Below are positions 17,659 through 26,001 of a DNA stretch of 64,000 nt, piece by piece. The first letter of the stretch is position 1; each line of letters starts with the position of its first letter. The translations under genes and the position numbers were made by a program. Origin of the DNA: Psychrobacillus soli (GTDB lineage: Bacteria; Bacillota; Bacilli; Bacillales_A; Planococcaceae); NCBI RefSeq assembly GCF_006861775.1, contig NZ_VDGG01000004.1, positions 1-64,000 on the forward strand. Direction: 5' to 3'. The notes beneath the pieces were generated by a model that was given only the letters and a program-made list of their open reading frames with translations, was not told the origin of the DNA and ran no database searches.

Positions 17659-18245
17659 AAATTTATACAAAAACAGGGGATAAAGGGAAAACAGGATTAA
17701 TAGGGGGAAGAACAGACAAGGACAATATCCGTGTAGAAGCTTATGGAACAATTGATGAGTTAAATTCATTTATCGGAAAAGCTGTAACAGAATTAGACCC
17801 AGCTATTTTTGCGGATATTCTAGAAGACTTAGAAACAATTCAACATGAGCTATTTGATTGTGGTGGAGATCTTGCAAATGTATCGAATCGCCGCGTCTAT
17901 AAAATGACAGACGAACCAATCGAAGCAATGGAAAAACGAATTGATGTGTTAGTAGAAGAAGGTCCAGTGTTAGAACGTTTCATCTTACCTGGTGGAACAC
18001 CAGCAGCTGCAACACTTCATATCGCGCGCACCATTACAAGACGCGCAGAACGTCAAGTAGTCACATTAACGAAAGCTGAAGAGGAAGTACCAGCAGTTGT
18101 GCAACGCTATTTAAACCGTTTATCCGATTATTTATTTGCAGCGGCACGAGCGGTTAATGCGCGATTGAATGTTTCGGATGTGGAATATGTGCGCAGTGCA
18201 AAAGTATTCAAAAACGTAGGAAGCGTTAAAAAAGAGGAGGAGTAA
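17655..18245 (+). CDS. ATP:cob(I)alamin adenosyltransferase, PduO type
   Basis: 196 residues. The N-terminal KIYTKTGDKGKTGLIGG ATP-binding motif and RAERQVV and NRLSDYLFAAAR motifs are those of PduO/YvqK. It transfers adenosyl to cob(I)inamide or cob(I)alamin. ATG overlaps the previous stop (ATGA), with GGAGATGTGTGGAG upstream. The adenosylated product serves CbiZ/CbiB and the mutase IcmF encoded 20 kb downstream. Confidence 0.93.
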   Translation: MKIYTKTGDKGKTGLIGGRTDKDNIRVEAYGTIDELNSFIGKAVTELDPAIFADILEDLETIQHELFDCGGDLANVSNRRVYKMTDEPIEAMEKRIDVLVEEGPVLERFILPGGTPAAATLHIARTITRRAERQVVTLTKAEEEVPAVVQRYLNRLSDYLFAAARAVNARLNVSDVEYVRSAKVFKNVGSVKKEEE

Positions 18246-18250
18246 GTAAG

Positions 18251-18733
18251 GTGAAGCTTCGTTTACTTACACTTGCAGCAATGTTTGCAGCTCTATCAGC
18301 AATAGGAGCATTTATTAAAATTCCAGTAGGGATAAATAGTGCGGCACTCGATACAGTACCTTCACTTCTATCAGCTGCATTTTTGCCGCCTGTTTATGCG
18401 GGGGCAGCATCTTTAATCGGCCATTTATCTTCCTCTTTGTATGTGGGATTTCCATTTGGACCATTGCATATTGTCATTGCTGCGGAAATGTTTTTGATTT
18501 TATTTGTGTATACGAAGCTCCATCAGGCAGGGCGAAATATACTTAAATGGGTATTTTTTATCGTTGCGAATAGTGTGCTTGCAACGCTTCCGTTTTACTG
18601 GATTATATCACCGGCATTTTTTGTAGCTACATTACCGGGAATTACAATAGCGACTGTGTTGAATGCTGGAATAGCCATAATCGTGTCTCCAGTTTTAGAG
18701 CGAGTAATGGTAAGAGTGAAAAACCATGCGTAA
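18251..18733 (+). CDS. cblT: ECF-type substrate-binding membrane protein, probable alpha-ribazole transporter CblT
   Basis: A 160-residue protein with five or six hydrophobic helices and the N-terminal LAAMFAALSAIGAFIKIP pattern of ECF transporter S components. GTG start after GAGGAGGAG. Gene pairing with the PurM-like kinase that follows matches the CblT-CblS pair described for alpha-ribazole salvage in Listeria and Geobacillus. The substrate is inferred from context. A B12 precursor S component is the general alternative. Confidence 0.75.
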   Translation: MKLRLLTLAAMFAALSAIGAFIKIPVGINSAALDTVPSLLSAAFLPPVYAGAASLIGHLSSSLYVGFPFGPLHIVIAAEMFLILFVYTKLHQAGRNILKWVFFIVANSVLATLPFYWIISPAFFVATLPGITIATVLNAGIAIIVSPVLERVMVRVKNHA

Positions 18734-19388
18734 CGCTGTTTTACTGCCAAATGATCTCGTATTAACAACGGATAACTCCGCAGCGATCGGTGAGAAAGAG
18801 GCGGATGTCGTTCAGGTGTCAGACGAAGTTGTTGCCTATTTTGCAGGTAGGGTTGCACTGATGGAGCAGTGGGCAGCTGGAGCATATCCGGTTTCTATTG
18901 TCATTCATAACTTTTCTGGCAATAAAAGCTGGAATAAGTATGTGGCCGGCATGGAGAAATTGTTTGGAGAAATAAATCAGCCTTGTCCAGAGATTACTGG
19001 CAGCACGGAATCCAACATGGAAACACTACAATCGGCAATGGCTGTAACAATGATTGGTGAAAGGCAAGTTACGAGTGCTGAAAACTATACTTGGTATGTA
19101 TACGGAATGCCGTGTGTCGGTGAAGAAGTAATGACAGAGTCTGAGAAAACTGCAAACATGAAGAAGATTTCGGACGGCGTAAATAGCGGGTTCGTACAGC
19201 GAGTTTGGCCAGTAGGTTCCACTGGAATAGCAGGGGAATGCAAGCGACTCGGTTTGCATTGTGAGCTTAGTAATTGGGACACTGGGAAATCTGCCGGCCC
19301 AGCAACTTCTGTGCTACTTGGTATAGCAAATAATCGAATCGAAGAAGCAAAATTGCATTTTGGAACGTATTTTGAAGAAATAAATTGA
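18726..19388 (+). CDS. cblS: Probable alpha-ribazole kinase CblS (PurM/AIR synthase-like)
   Basis: 220 residues, overlapping cblT by 8 bp. LVLTTDNSAAIG near the start and ITGSTESNM in the middle resemble the ATP-binding elements of the PurM superfamily. CblS phosphorylates alpha-ribazole to alpha-ribazole phosphate, so that cobalamin can be completed without CobT. No cobT is seen in the operon, which fits. Last gene of the operon, with a terminator immediately after. Confidence 0.75.
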   Translation: MRNAVLLPNDLVLTTDNSAAIGEKEADVVQVSDEVVAYFAGRVALMEQWAAGAYPVSIVIHNFSGNKSWNKYVAGMEKLFGEINQPCPEITGSTESNMETLQSAMAVTMIGERQVTSAENYTWYVYGMPCVGEEVMTESEKTANMKKISDGVNSGFVQRVWPVGSTGIAGECKRLGLHCELSNWDTGKSAGPATSVLLGIANNRIEEAKLHFGTYFEEIN

Positions 19389-19391
19389 TCG

Positions 19392-19424
19392 AAAAGGGCT
19401 ATCTCACATAGAGGTAGCCCTTTT
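19392..19424 (+). terminator. Rho-independent terminator of the cobalamin operon
   Basis: AAAAGGGCTA and TAGCCCTTTT form a perfect 10-bp stem. The T-tail TTTTAGTTGCT doubles as the first core of the repeat array. Confidence 0.9.
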
Positions 19425-19522
19425 AGTTGCTCTTGTTGCGAAATTGGTTGCTTTCACGCAAAATTCTGTTGCTTATCGGGAGAAAATGGTTGCTTTCGTG
19501 ACCAAGTTGGTTTCCCTTAGCC
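19421..19522 (+). repeat. 21-bp-phased TTGGTTGCT array
   Basis: GTTGCT begins at 19426, 19447, 19468 and 19489, and a terminal GTTTCCCTTAGCC at 19510, all exactly 21 bp apart. The first core overlaps the terminator tail. The closing unit matches the end sequence of other arrays (TTGGTTGCCCTAAGCC). The following 180 bp, to the first operator-like palindrome, is very AT-rich without a gene. Confidence 0.9.
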
Positions 19523-19699
19523 GTATTACAACAAATAATAGAAAATAATTCCAATGAAAAAAGAACTCCAAACAGAATGCATAATACAAAATATTAAGAA
19601 AATTACAAAATAATTTAATATATTACAATATCATTTAGAAAATAATAAACTCCATACATTTTATAGAAAAGCCGATAAAATACCACCCTTAATAATATC

Positions 19700-19715
19700 G
19701 TTGCAATAAAGCAAC
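19700..19715. promoter_or_regulatory. Operator-like inverted repeat GTTGC-N6-GCAAC (distal)
   Basis: GTTGCAATAAAGCAAC, a 5+5 bp perfect inverted repeat with six AT bases between. The same spacing and arms recur 180 bp later immediately before the regulator gene. Candidate binding site of the regulator itself or of another factor. Confidence 0.45.
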
Positions 19716-19879
19716 AAATAAAACTTTGCTAATATTATATAGTTTTACTTTTGCCGCGAATAAAGTGTGATTGATGCACCGAGTGAAATTGATACATAAA
19801 AATCTTTATGCTACTGTTGTTGTAATGCGACAAACGACAGAATAATAAAAAAATAAACTATACATATAACGAAAAATGT

Positions 19880-19895
19880 GTTGCAAAAATGCAAC
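19880..19895. promoter_or_regulatory. Operator-like inverted repeat GTTGC-N6-GCAAC (proximal)
   Basis: GTTGCAAAAATGCAAC, ending 20 bp before the chosen start codon of the regulator. A possible promoter (TTGTAA at 19820, TAATAA at 19843) lies just upstream, so binding here would affect transcription of the regulator and of the operon behind it. Confidence 0.5.
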
Positions 19896-19915
19896 AATTG
19901 AAAGTAGGTGGGAAA

Positions 19916-21937
19916 ATGGAAACATCCATTTCGGTTCAACCAGTCGGTGTTTACAAAACGACGATGCATTCATTACATATAGTCATGAAAGATTTTATGG
20001 AACAACAATATGAATACGGTATTGTTTTGAATCGGCTAGGCAAAATAGAAGGTTTTTTCTCTAGTACCGAGTTACTGAAACATTGTTATGAAATAGGATT
20101 TGACTATGTAGAAGATATTGAATCACTAATGCCATTAACAAAAGTGCTCAATAAAAAATTCGAAATCTTTGACGGTGAACCTACTTCTATTAAGGACATG
20201 CCGCAAAATATAGAATTGTATATTTTACGAAAAGGCAGGGAAATTGTCGGTGTCATTGATCAACAAAGTTATCTTGCATCTGTAGTGAAAAAGCAACAAT
20301 TCGAACTATACCATTTCAATACGATATTTAATGCAGTTCCTAGTGGCATTATGGCAGTCAATATTGAAGGTAATGTGACGATGATAAATCCAGCTGGAGA
20401 AAAAATTTCAGGCGTACCAAGAGAAAAAGCGATTGGTCAATTTATAACAGATATCGTGCCTCCGGAAGGTCTGTTGCAAGTATTACAAGACGGGCAAGGG
20501 CATGTGGAGAAGTATAAAGTACGAAAAAGATGGTATATCTCGTACCGGGAGCCTATTTTTGATGGGAAGCAACTTGTTGGTGCAGTCGGAGTTTTCGATG
20601 ACATTTCGAAAATAGAAAAGTTATCATCGGAGCTAGATACTGTGCGAGAACTTGTAAAAGAAAATGAGGCTTTAATGGGGAATAGCGAAAATGGCATCGC
20701 GATTGTAGATGTTTCCGGCAATATTTTACGAAAAAATAATCAATTCCAACAACTGTATTTGTCCATTATAAATGATAAAAATCAAATGGAAATCTTTTTT
20801 CAAACTATAAACGATGTAGTTCGATCAAAGCAAATAAGGCATTATGAAGGAACGATTGGGCAAGGAGTAATATGTCACTTTCAATTTGAGCCTATATTCG
20901 AAGAAGAAACTACTCAAAAAATCATCGTGCGAGTAAGGGATATTACGGCTAATAGAGTAGCTCAACATCAAATGACACAGATGAAAAAAACGTTAAAGAA
21001 TTTGCTATATATGGAGCAATCAATACCATATATACATCAGAATATAGAAATGAAAGAAATTGCAAACGAAATACAAAAAATTGCTAAAGTAAGTGCACCG
21101 GTTCTTATTAAAGGAGAGATTGGCACGGGGCGTTCCAAGTTAGCAAGAGAAATTATGCAAAACAGTGATCGAAATGGAGCACTTTTTATAGAAATTGATT
21201 GTCAGGGAAAAAGCTATGCTGAATTGAAAAAGGTATTAGTAGGAGAACCGCATCAGTTTTTGCGCTTATTACGAACAGTAGAAGGTGGCATCGTGTATAT
21301 AAAAAACATGGATTATCTACCTTTTACACTACAAGAGCAATTAGCAAATCTAATTATGCAACAATCTAAGGAACAGTCTGGATCAAAAGTAGACGTTAGA
21401 TTTATAGCTTCTGTCAGTAAAGAAATAACATTTGATGGACCGCATGCTTTTAGTGAACGATTGTATTATTTAGTAAATGCGATGACGGTTACCACTCCAG
21501 CTTTAGGTACGAGAACAGATGATGTTAAATTGATTGTCCAACAATTTGTAAGTCTATTACGAGAGAAATATAATCGAGAAATTATATTGACTGAAGATGC
21601 ACTAGATTTTATCGTTTCTACAAAATGGAAGCGTAATTTGCTAGACATTCAAGAATGCCTAGAGCAATTTGTTGTCACTTGGCCAAATACTATCCTTAGT
21701 AAGGAGCAGTTGGTGTATTACTTAGAGGATAAACAGCAGGAATTACAAAAATCAGTTGTGGTCAATAAAATCATCCCATTAAAACAAGCGGTGATGGAAG
21801 TTGAAAAAGAACTAATTCAACTGCTTAGTACACAGCATATTTCCTATAGAAAAATGGCGAAAATTTTAGAAGTTAATGCCTCTACTATTATCAGAAAAGT
21901 GAAAAATATAGAAGTGGATAACAAAGTGCAGCAGTAA
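19916..21937 (+). CDS. CBS/PAS-domain regulator with degenerate sigma-54-activator AAA domain
   Basis: 673 residues. In order: an N-terminal CBS-like pair (about 10-125), a PAS domain (130-235), a second PAS-like region (250-340), an AAA domain resembling NtrC-type activators (355-590) and a Fis-type helix-turn-helix at the C-terminus (SYRKMAKILEVNASTIIRKVKN). The AAA domain is degenerate: Walker A is GEIGTGRS (Lys replaced by Arg, about 400-407) and the GAFTGA loop is missing. It should therefore not activate sigma-54 RNA polymerase and may work as a TyrR-like ligand-sensing DNA binder. It lies 18 bp before the acyl-CoA operon, probably its regulator. AGGTGGG supports the ATG at 19916. Confidence 0.75.
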   Translation: METSISVQPVGVYKTTMHSLHIVMKDFMEQQYEYGIVLNRLGKIEGFFSSTELLKHCYEIGFDYVEDIESLMPLTKVLNKKFEIFDGEPTSIKDMPQNIELYILRKGREIVGVIDQQSYLASVVKKQQFELYHFNTIFNAVPSGIMAVNIEGNVTMINPAGEKISGVPREKAIGQFITDIVPPEGLLQVLQDGQGHVEKYKVRKRWYISYREPIFDGKQLVGAVGVFDDISKIEKLSSELDTVRELVKENEALMGNSENGIAIVDVSGNILRKNNQFQQLYLSIINDKNQMEIFFQTINDVVRSKQIRHYEGTIGQGVICHFQFEPIFEEETTQKIIVRVRDITANRVAQHQMTQMKKTLKNLLYMEQSIPYIHQNIEMKEIANEIQKIAKVSAPVLIKGEIGTGRSKLAREIMQNSDRNGALFIEIDCQGKSYAELKKVLVGEPHQFLRLLRTVEGGIVYIKNMDYLPFTLQEQLANLIMQQSKEQSGSKVDVRFIASVSKEITFDGPHAFSERLYYLVNAMTVTTPALGTRTDDVKLIVQQFVSLLREKYNREIILTEDALDFIVSTKWKRNLLDIQECLEQFVVTWPNTILSKEQLVYYLEDKQQELQKSVVVNKIIPLKQAVMEVEKELIQLLSTQHISYRKMAKILEVNASTIIRKVKNIEVDNKVQQ

Positions 21938-21955
21938 GAAAAGGAGAGAGAATAG

Positions 21956-22810
21956 ATGGTACAAAAAATTACAGTAGTAGGTGCAGGTATTATGGGCAGT
22001 GGAATTGCCTATACAAGTGCATTAAATGGTTTTTCAGTTGTACTGCAAGATATTGCGGAAGCGGGTCTTACAAAAGCTAAAAAAGAAATTGAAAAGATCG
22101 CATCGCATAGTGAAGAAAAAGGATTCATCACAACGGAGCAAAAAGAAAGCGCTTTAAAAAGAATAAAGTATGAATCGGAGTTAGAAATCGCTGTTCAGGA
22201 AGCGGAATTAGTCATCGAAGCAATTGTAGAAAACATGGACGTGAAAATTGAGCTCTTTCAAAAGTTAGATCGTCTTTGTCACCCAAATACTATTTTAGCG
22301 ACTAATACATCTTCCTTAAGCCCAACGGAAATCGGGGCACAAACGTCACGTCCCGATAAAGTAGTTGCGATGCATTTCTTCAATCCCGTACACAAAATGA
22401 AACTAGTGGAAATAATCCGGGGGCTTGATACATCAGACGATACGGTGGCAGTGATTAAAGCGGTAACGGAGCAATTGCAAAAAGAATCTGTAGAAGTAAA
22501 TGAGTTCCCGGGATTTGTCACATCCCGTATGAATGTTCTAATTGGCAATGAAGCAATGAATATGTTAATGGAAGGTGTTGCATCAGCGGAAGATATCGAT
22601 AAAGCGATTAAACTTGGCTTAAATCATCCGATGGGACCATTTGAAATGGGTGACCTTGTAGGTTTGGATACACGTTTGCGGACATTGGAATATTTATATA
22701 AAACTTTAGGTGAAAAATATCGACCAAGTCCACTTCTCGTGAAATATGTAAAGGCAGGTCGGTTAGGTAAAAAAAGTGGAAAAGGTGTTTACGATTACAG
22801 GGAGGAGTGA
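21956..22810 (+). CDS. 3-hydroxyacyl-CoA dehydrogenase
   Basis: 284 residues of the 3-hydroxybutyryl-CoA dehydrogenase type: Rossmann GAGIMGSGIA at the N-terminus, NTSSLSPTEIG and AMHFFNPVHKMKLVEII in the middle, and the helical C-terminal domain with NHPMGPFEMGDLVGLD. It oxidises a 3-hydroxyacyl-CoA with NAD. First enzyme of an operon ending at 30429. In the proposed pathway it acts on the chain formed after ring opening. AAGGAGAG precedes the ATG. Confidence 0.9.
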   Translation: MVQKITVVGAGIMGSGIAYTSALNGFSVVLQDIAEAGLTKAKKEIEKIASHSEEKGFITTEQKESALKRIKYESELEIAVQEAELVIEAIVENMDVKIELFQKLDRLCHPNTILATNTSSLSPTEIGAQTSRPDKVVAMHFFNPVHKMKLVEIIRGLDTSDDTVAVIKAVTEQLQKESVEVNEFPGFVTSRMNVLIGNEAMNMLMEGVASAEDIDKAIKLGLNHPMGPFEMGDLVGLDTRLRTLEYLYKTLGEKYRPSPLLVKYVKAGRLGKKSGKGVYDYREE

Positions 22811-22816
22811 TGGATA

Positions 22817-23596
22817 TTGACAGCATTTGAAAATATTCAACTAGAAATAGAGCAACAGATTGCCTATATTACGCTCAATCGTCCAGAAGTTCGAAATGCA
22901 CTAGATGCTAAAATGCAACAGGAGTTAGCGAGAGCTTTTGACTATGTAGAAAATAAGGAAGACATTCGTATCGTAATTATACAAGGTGCTGGTGGAAAAG
23001 CATTCGCAGCAGGTGCAGACATTAAGGCATTGCATGAACGACCAACACTTGATGCGCTAGTGCCAGGAATGCAAGGATTATATACAAAAATCGAACAGTG
23101 TACGAAAGTGACAATCGCCGTTGTTAACGGCTATGCGCTCGGTGGTGGTTGTGAGTTAGCGATGGCATGCGATTTAAGGATTGCGACTGAACAGGCGAAA
23201 TTTGGATTGCCAGAGTTAAATCTTGGCATTATACCAGGTGCAGGTGGTACGCAGCGTTTACCACGTTTAATCGGTAAAGGACGTGCACTAGATTTAATCT
23301 TAACTGGTCGGATGATTGATGGTGTTGAAGCGGAGCGTATTGGATTAGTGAATTATTATACGACCGCAGAAAAGCTAGATGAGACACTTGCTTCCGTTAC
23401 ATCCGCTATTTTGAAAAAAGGACCAGTTGCTGTGCAGTTAGCAAAGTTTGCAGTTAATCGTGGTGTCGATGTAGATATGCAAACAGCACAATGGATTGAG
23501 AAATTATCGACAGCAGTTTTATTTGGAACAGAAGATAAAGAAGAAGGTACTAGGGCTTTCATGGAAAAAAGGAATGCGGAATTTATGAACAAATAA
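22817..23596 (+). CDS. Enoyl-CoA hydratase (BadK/crotonase-like)
   Basis: 259-residue crotonase-fold protein. Oxyanion-hole region AAGADI, ALGGGCELA with the first catalytic Glu, and LPELNLGIIPGAGGTQRL with the second Glu are all intact, so it should hydrate enoyl-CoA. TTG start, because the nearby ATG is in another frame and GGAGG lies 11 bases upstream. In the alicyclic pathway the matching step is hydration of cyclohex-1-enecarboxyl-CoA (BadK). General short-chain hydratase activity is the alternative. Confidence 0.85.
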   Translation: MTAFENIQLEIEQQIAYITLNRPEVRNALDAKMQQELARAFDYVENKEDIRIVIIQGAGGKAFAAGADIKALHERPTLDALVPGMQGLYTKIEQCTKVTIAVVNGYALGGGCELAMACDLRIATEQAKFGLPELNLGIIPGAGGTQRLPRLIGKGRALDLILTGRMIDGVEAERIGLVNYYTTAEKLDETLASVTSAILKKGPVAVQLAKFAVNRGVDVDMQTAQWIEKLSTAVLFGTEDKEEGTRAFMEKRNAEFMNK

Positions 23597-23608
23597 TAGG
23601 GGGGAAGC

Positions 23609-24769
23609 ATGATGAATTTCCAATTTTCCGAGGAGATTGAATCATTAAAAGAGATTGTAAGAAAGTTTGTAAAAGAAGAGGTTGAGCCAGTTGCCAATCA
23701 AATTGAAGAGGAAAATGCAATTCCTCCACATCTTGTATCGATGTCAAAGGAAATGGGGTTATTTGGTCTTAGTATCCCAGAAGAATATGACGGATTAGGT
23801 TTAAGTATGGTAGATAAATGCGCCATTCTGGAAGAACTTGCAAAAACGCATAATGGATACACGACATTAATATCCTGTCATATCGGAATTGGTTCTGTAG
23901 GAATTGTTGAATTCGGAAACGAAGAACAAAAAAAGAAATACTTGCCGAAAATGGCGACTGGAGAATGGATAGGTGCTTTTGCATTAACTGAGCCCGATGC
24001 CGGTTCCAATGCGGCTAATTTAAAAACAACCGCTGTAAGGCGTGAGGATAAATATATTATAAATGGTTCCAAGCACTATATTACAAATGCACATGATGCG
24101 CATGTATTTACCGTAATGGCCGTGACGGATCCGACAAAAGGTGCACGAGGAATTACTTCTTTTATCGTAGAAAAAGGAACACCAGGCTTTGAGATTGGCG
24201 CACCAGAAAAGAAATTAGGTTTACGTGGATCCAATTCAGCGGAACTTTACTTCGAAAACGTAGAAATTCCAGCTGAAAATGTGCTCGGTACAGAAGGAGA
24301 AGGGTATATTAATGCATTAAAAATTTTAGCAAATGGACGTGCAAGTATGGCAGCGAGGTGTTTGGGCTCATCTGAACGTTTGTTAGAGCATTCAATGGAG
24401 CATGCGCTAGAACGTAAGCAGTTTGATCAACCAATCTTTAACTTCCAAGCAATTCAGCACATGATTGCCGATATGGCTTTGCAAATTGAATCATTGCGCT
24501 CGTTTACATACCGGGTTGCATGGATGGTGGATCAAGGGGAGCGAGTTGTGAAGGAAGCGGCTATGGTAAAGCTTTACGGATCAGAAGTATATAACAAAGT
24601 GGCAGACAGTGCGCTTCAAGTGCACGGTGGATTAGGTTATATGAAAGACTTTCCAATCGAGCGATTTTTCCGGGATGCACGTATTACGAGAATTTATGAA
24701 GGAACATCTGAAATACAACGGAATATTATTGCATCAGAACTAAATAGAGAATATGCGCCTAGGGGGTAA
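23609..24769 (+). CDS. Acyl-CoA dehydrogenase
   Basis: 386 residues, FAD-dependent. ALTEPDAGSNA and the C-terminal IYEGTSEIQRNII with the catalytic Glu are standard for short/medium-chain acyl-CoA dehydrogenases. ATGATG start after GGGGGGAAGC. Within this operon it could oxidise pimeloyl- or glutaryl-type CoA esters after ring opening. Substrate is not readable from sequence. Confidence 0.88.
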   Translation: MMNFQFSEEIESLKEIVRKFVKEEVEPVANQIEEENAIPPHLVSMSKEMGLFGLSIPEEYDGLGLSMVDKCAILEELAKTHNGYTTLISCHIGIGSVGIVEFGNEEQKKKYLPKMATGEWIGAFALTEPDAGSNAANLKTTAVRREDKYIINGSKHYITNAHDAHVFTVMAVTDPTKGARGITSFIVEKGTPGFEIGAPEKKLGLRGSNSAELYFENVEIPAENVLGTEGEGYINALKILANGRASMAARCLGSSERLLEHSMEHALERKQFDQPIFNFQAIQHMIADMALQIESLRSFTYRVAWMVDQGERVVKEAAMVKLYGSEVYNKVADSALQVHGGLGYMKDFPIERFFRDARITRIYEGTSEIQRNIIASELNREYAPRG

Positions 24770-24774
24770 GTTGG

Positions 24775-25971
24775 ATGAGAGACGTTTACATTGTAGAAGG
24801 GGTTCGCACTGCTATTGGGAAACTTGGTGGGGCTTTTAAAGAAGTGCAAGCGGATTTACTAGCAGCAAAAGTCATTCGAGGGCTATTAGAAAAAACAAAC
24901 CCATCTATTGAAGTAGATGAAGTGATTTTAGGACAAGCAAGACAAAGCGCAGATGCAGCAAATATTGCACGAGTTGCAGCGCTACATGCGAAGCTAGGAG
25001 AAGACGTTACGGGATACACCGTACACAGACAATGTGGCTCCGGCTTACAGGCGATTAATAACGCTGCGCAGCAAATAGCACTCGGTTTACAGGATGTTGT
25101 CATCGCAGGTGGTACGGAGAGTTTAAGCAATGCACCGTACTATTTACGAAATGCAAGATACGGATTTAATGTAGGAAACGGTGTGTTATGTGATCCGAAC
25201 ACAGAGAGCCAAATCCACTCGCAACCAATCGATCAATACGGCACGTTCACTATGGGCTATACAGCTGAAAATCTAGCAGAAAAATACAATATTTCGAGAG
25301 AAGCACAAGATGAATTTGCACTCCGTAGTCAGCATTTAGCATTACAAGCAATTGCGGAAGGTCGCTTTGAAGAGGAAATTATCCCGTATGAGATAAAAAC
25401 ACGAAAATTGACTGTGCAAGTCGCAGTAGATGAGCATCCACGTCAAACATCACTCGATTCGCTTAGTAATTTAAAGGCTGTTTTTAAAGAAGGTGGAACA
25501 GTAACAGCAGGTAACTCAAGTGGTAGAAATGATGGTGCTTCGGCATTACTGCTTATGACGAAAGAAAAGCTGGAAGCGTACCGTTTACAAGCGAAGGCGA
25601 AAATCATTGCACAAGCAGTTGCAGGTGTTTCACCAGAACTAATGGGAATTGGCCCAGTACTATCTACGCAAAAAGCGTTAAAACAAGCAAACTTGACGAT
25701 CCAAGATATAGATGTAATTGAACTGAATGAAGCATTTGCTGCACAAGCTTTAGCCGTTATACAAGAAGCAGGCATGGAGCTAGACAAAGTAAATGTTAAC
25801 GGCGGAGCAATTGCGCTTGGTCACCCTATTGGAGCAACAGGTGCAATTTTAACGACAAAACTTATATATGAATTACAAAGACAAAAGGCTCGATACGGAT
25901 TAGTGACATTATGTATTGGCGGGGGACAAGGGATTACGACTATTATAGAAAACTGCCAGTATTCAAACTAA
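24775..25971 (+). CDS. Acetyl-CoA acyltransferase (thiolase)
   Basis: 398-residue type II thiolase. Nucleophilic Cys87 in HRQCGSG, GHPIGATGA with the catalytic His and CIGGGQG with the second Cys are intact. It cleaves 3-ketoacyl-CoA to acetyl-CoA and a shortened acyl-CoA, the final step of the operon's chain-shortening. It starts 5 bp after the preceding gene. Confidence 0.92.
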   Translation: MRDVYIVEGVRTAIGKLGGAFKEVQADLLAAKVIRGLLEKTNPSIEVDEVILGQARQSADAANIARVAALHAKLGEDVTGYTVHRQCGSGLQAINNAAQQIALGLQDVVIAGGTESLSNAPYYLRNARYGFNVGNGVLCDPNTESQIHSQPIDQYGTFTMGYTAENLAEKYNISREAQDEFALRSQHLALQAIAEGRFEEEIIPYEIKTRKLTVQVAVDEHPRQTSLDSLSNLKAVFKEGGTVTAGNSSGRNDGASALLLMTKEKLEAYRLQAKAKIIAQAVAGVSPELMGIGPVLSTQKALKQANLTIQDIDVIELNEAFAAQALAVIQEAGMELDKVNVNGGAIALGHPIGATGAILTTKLIYELQRQKARYGLVTLCIGGGQGITTIIENCQYSN

Positions 25972-26001
25972 AATACGTAGACAAAAAAGGGGAATTTACG
26001 C

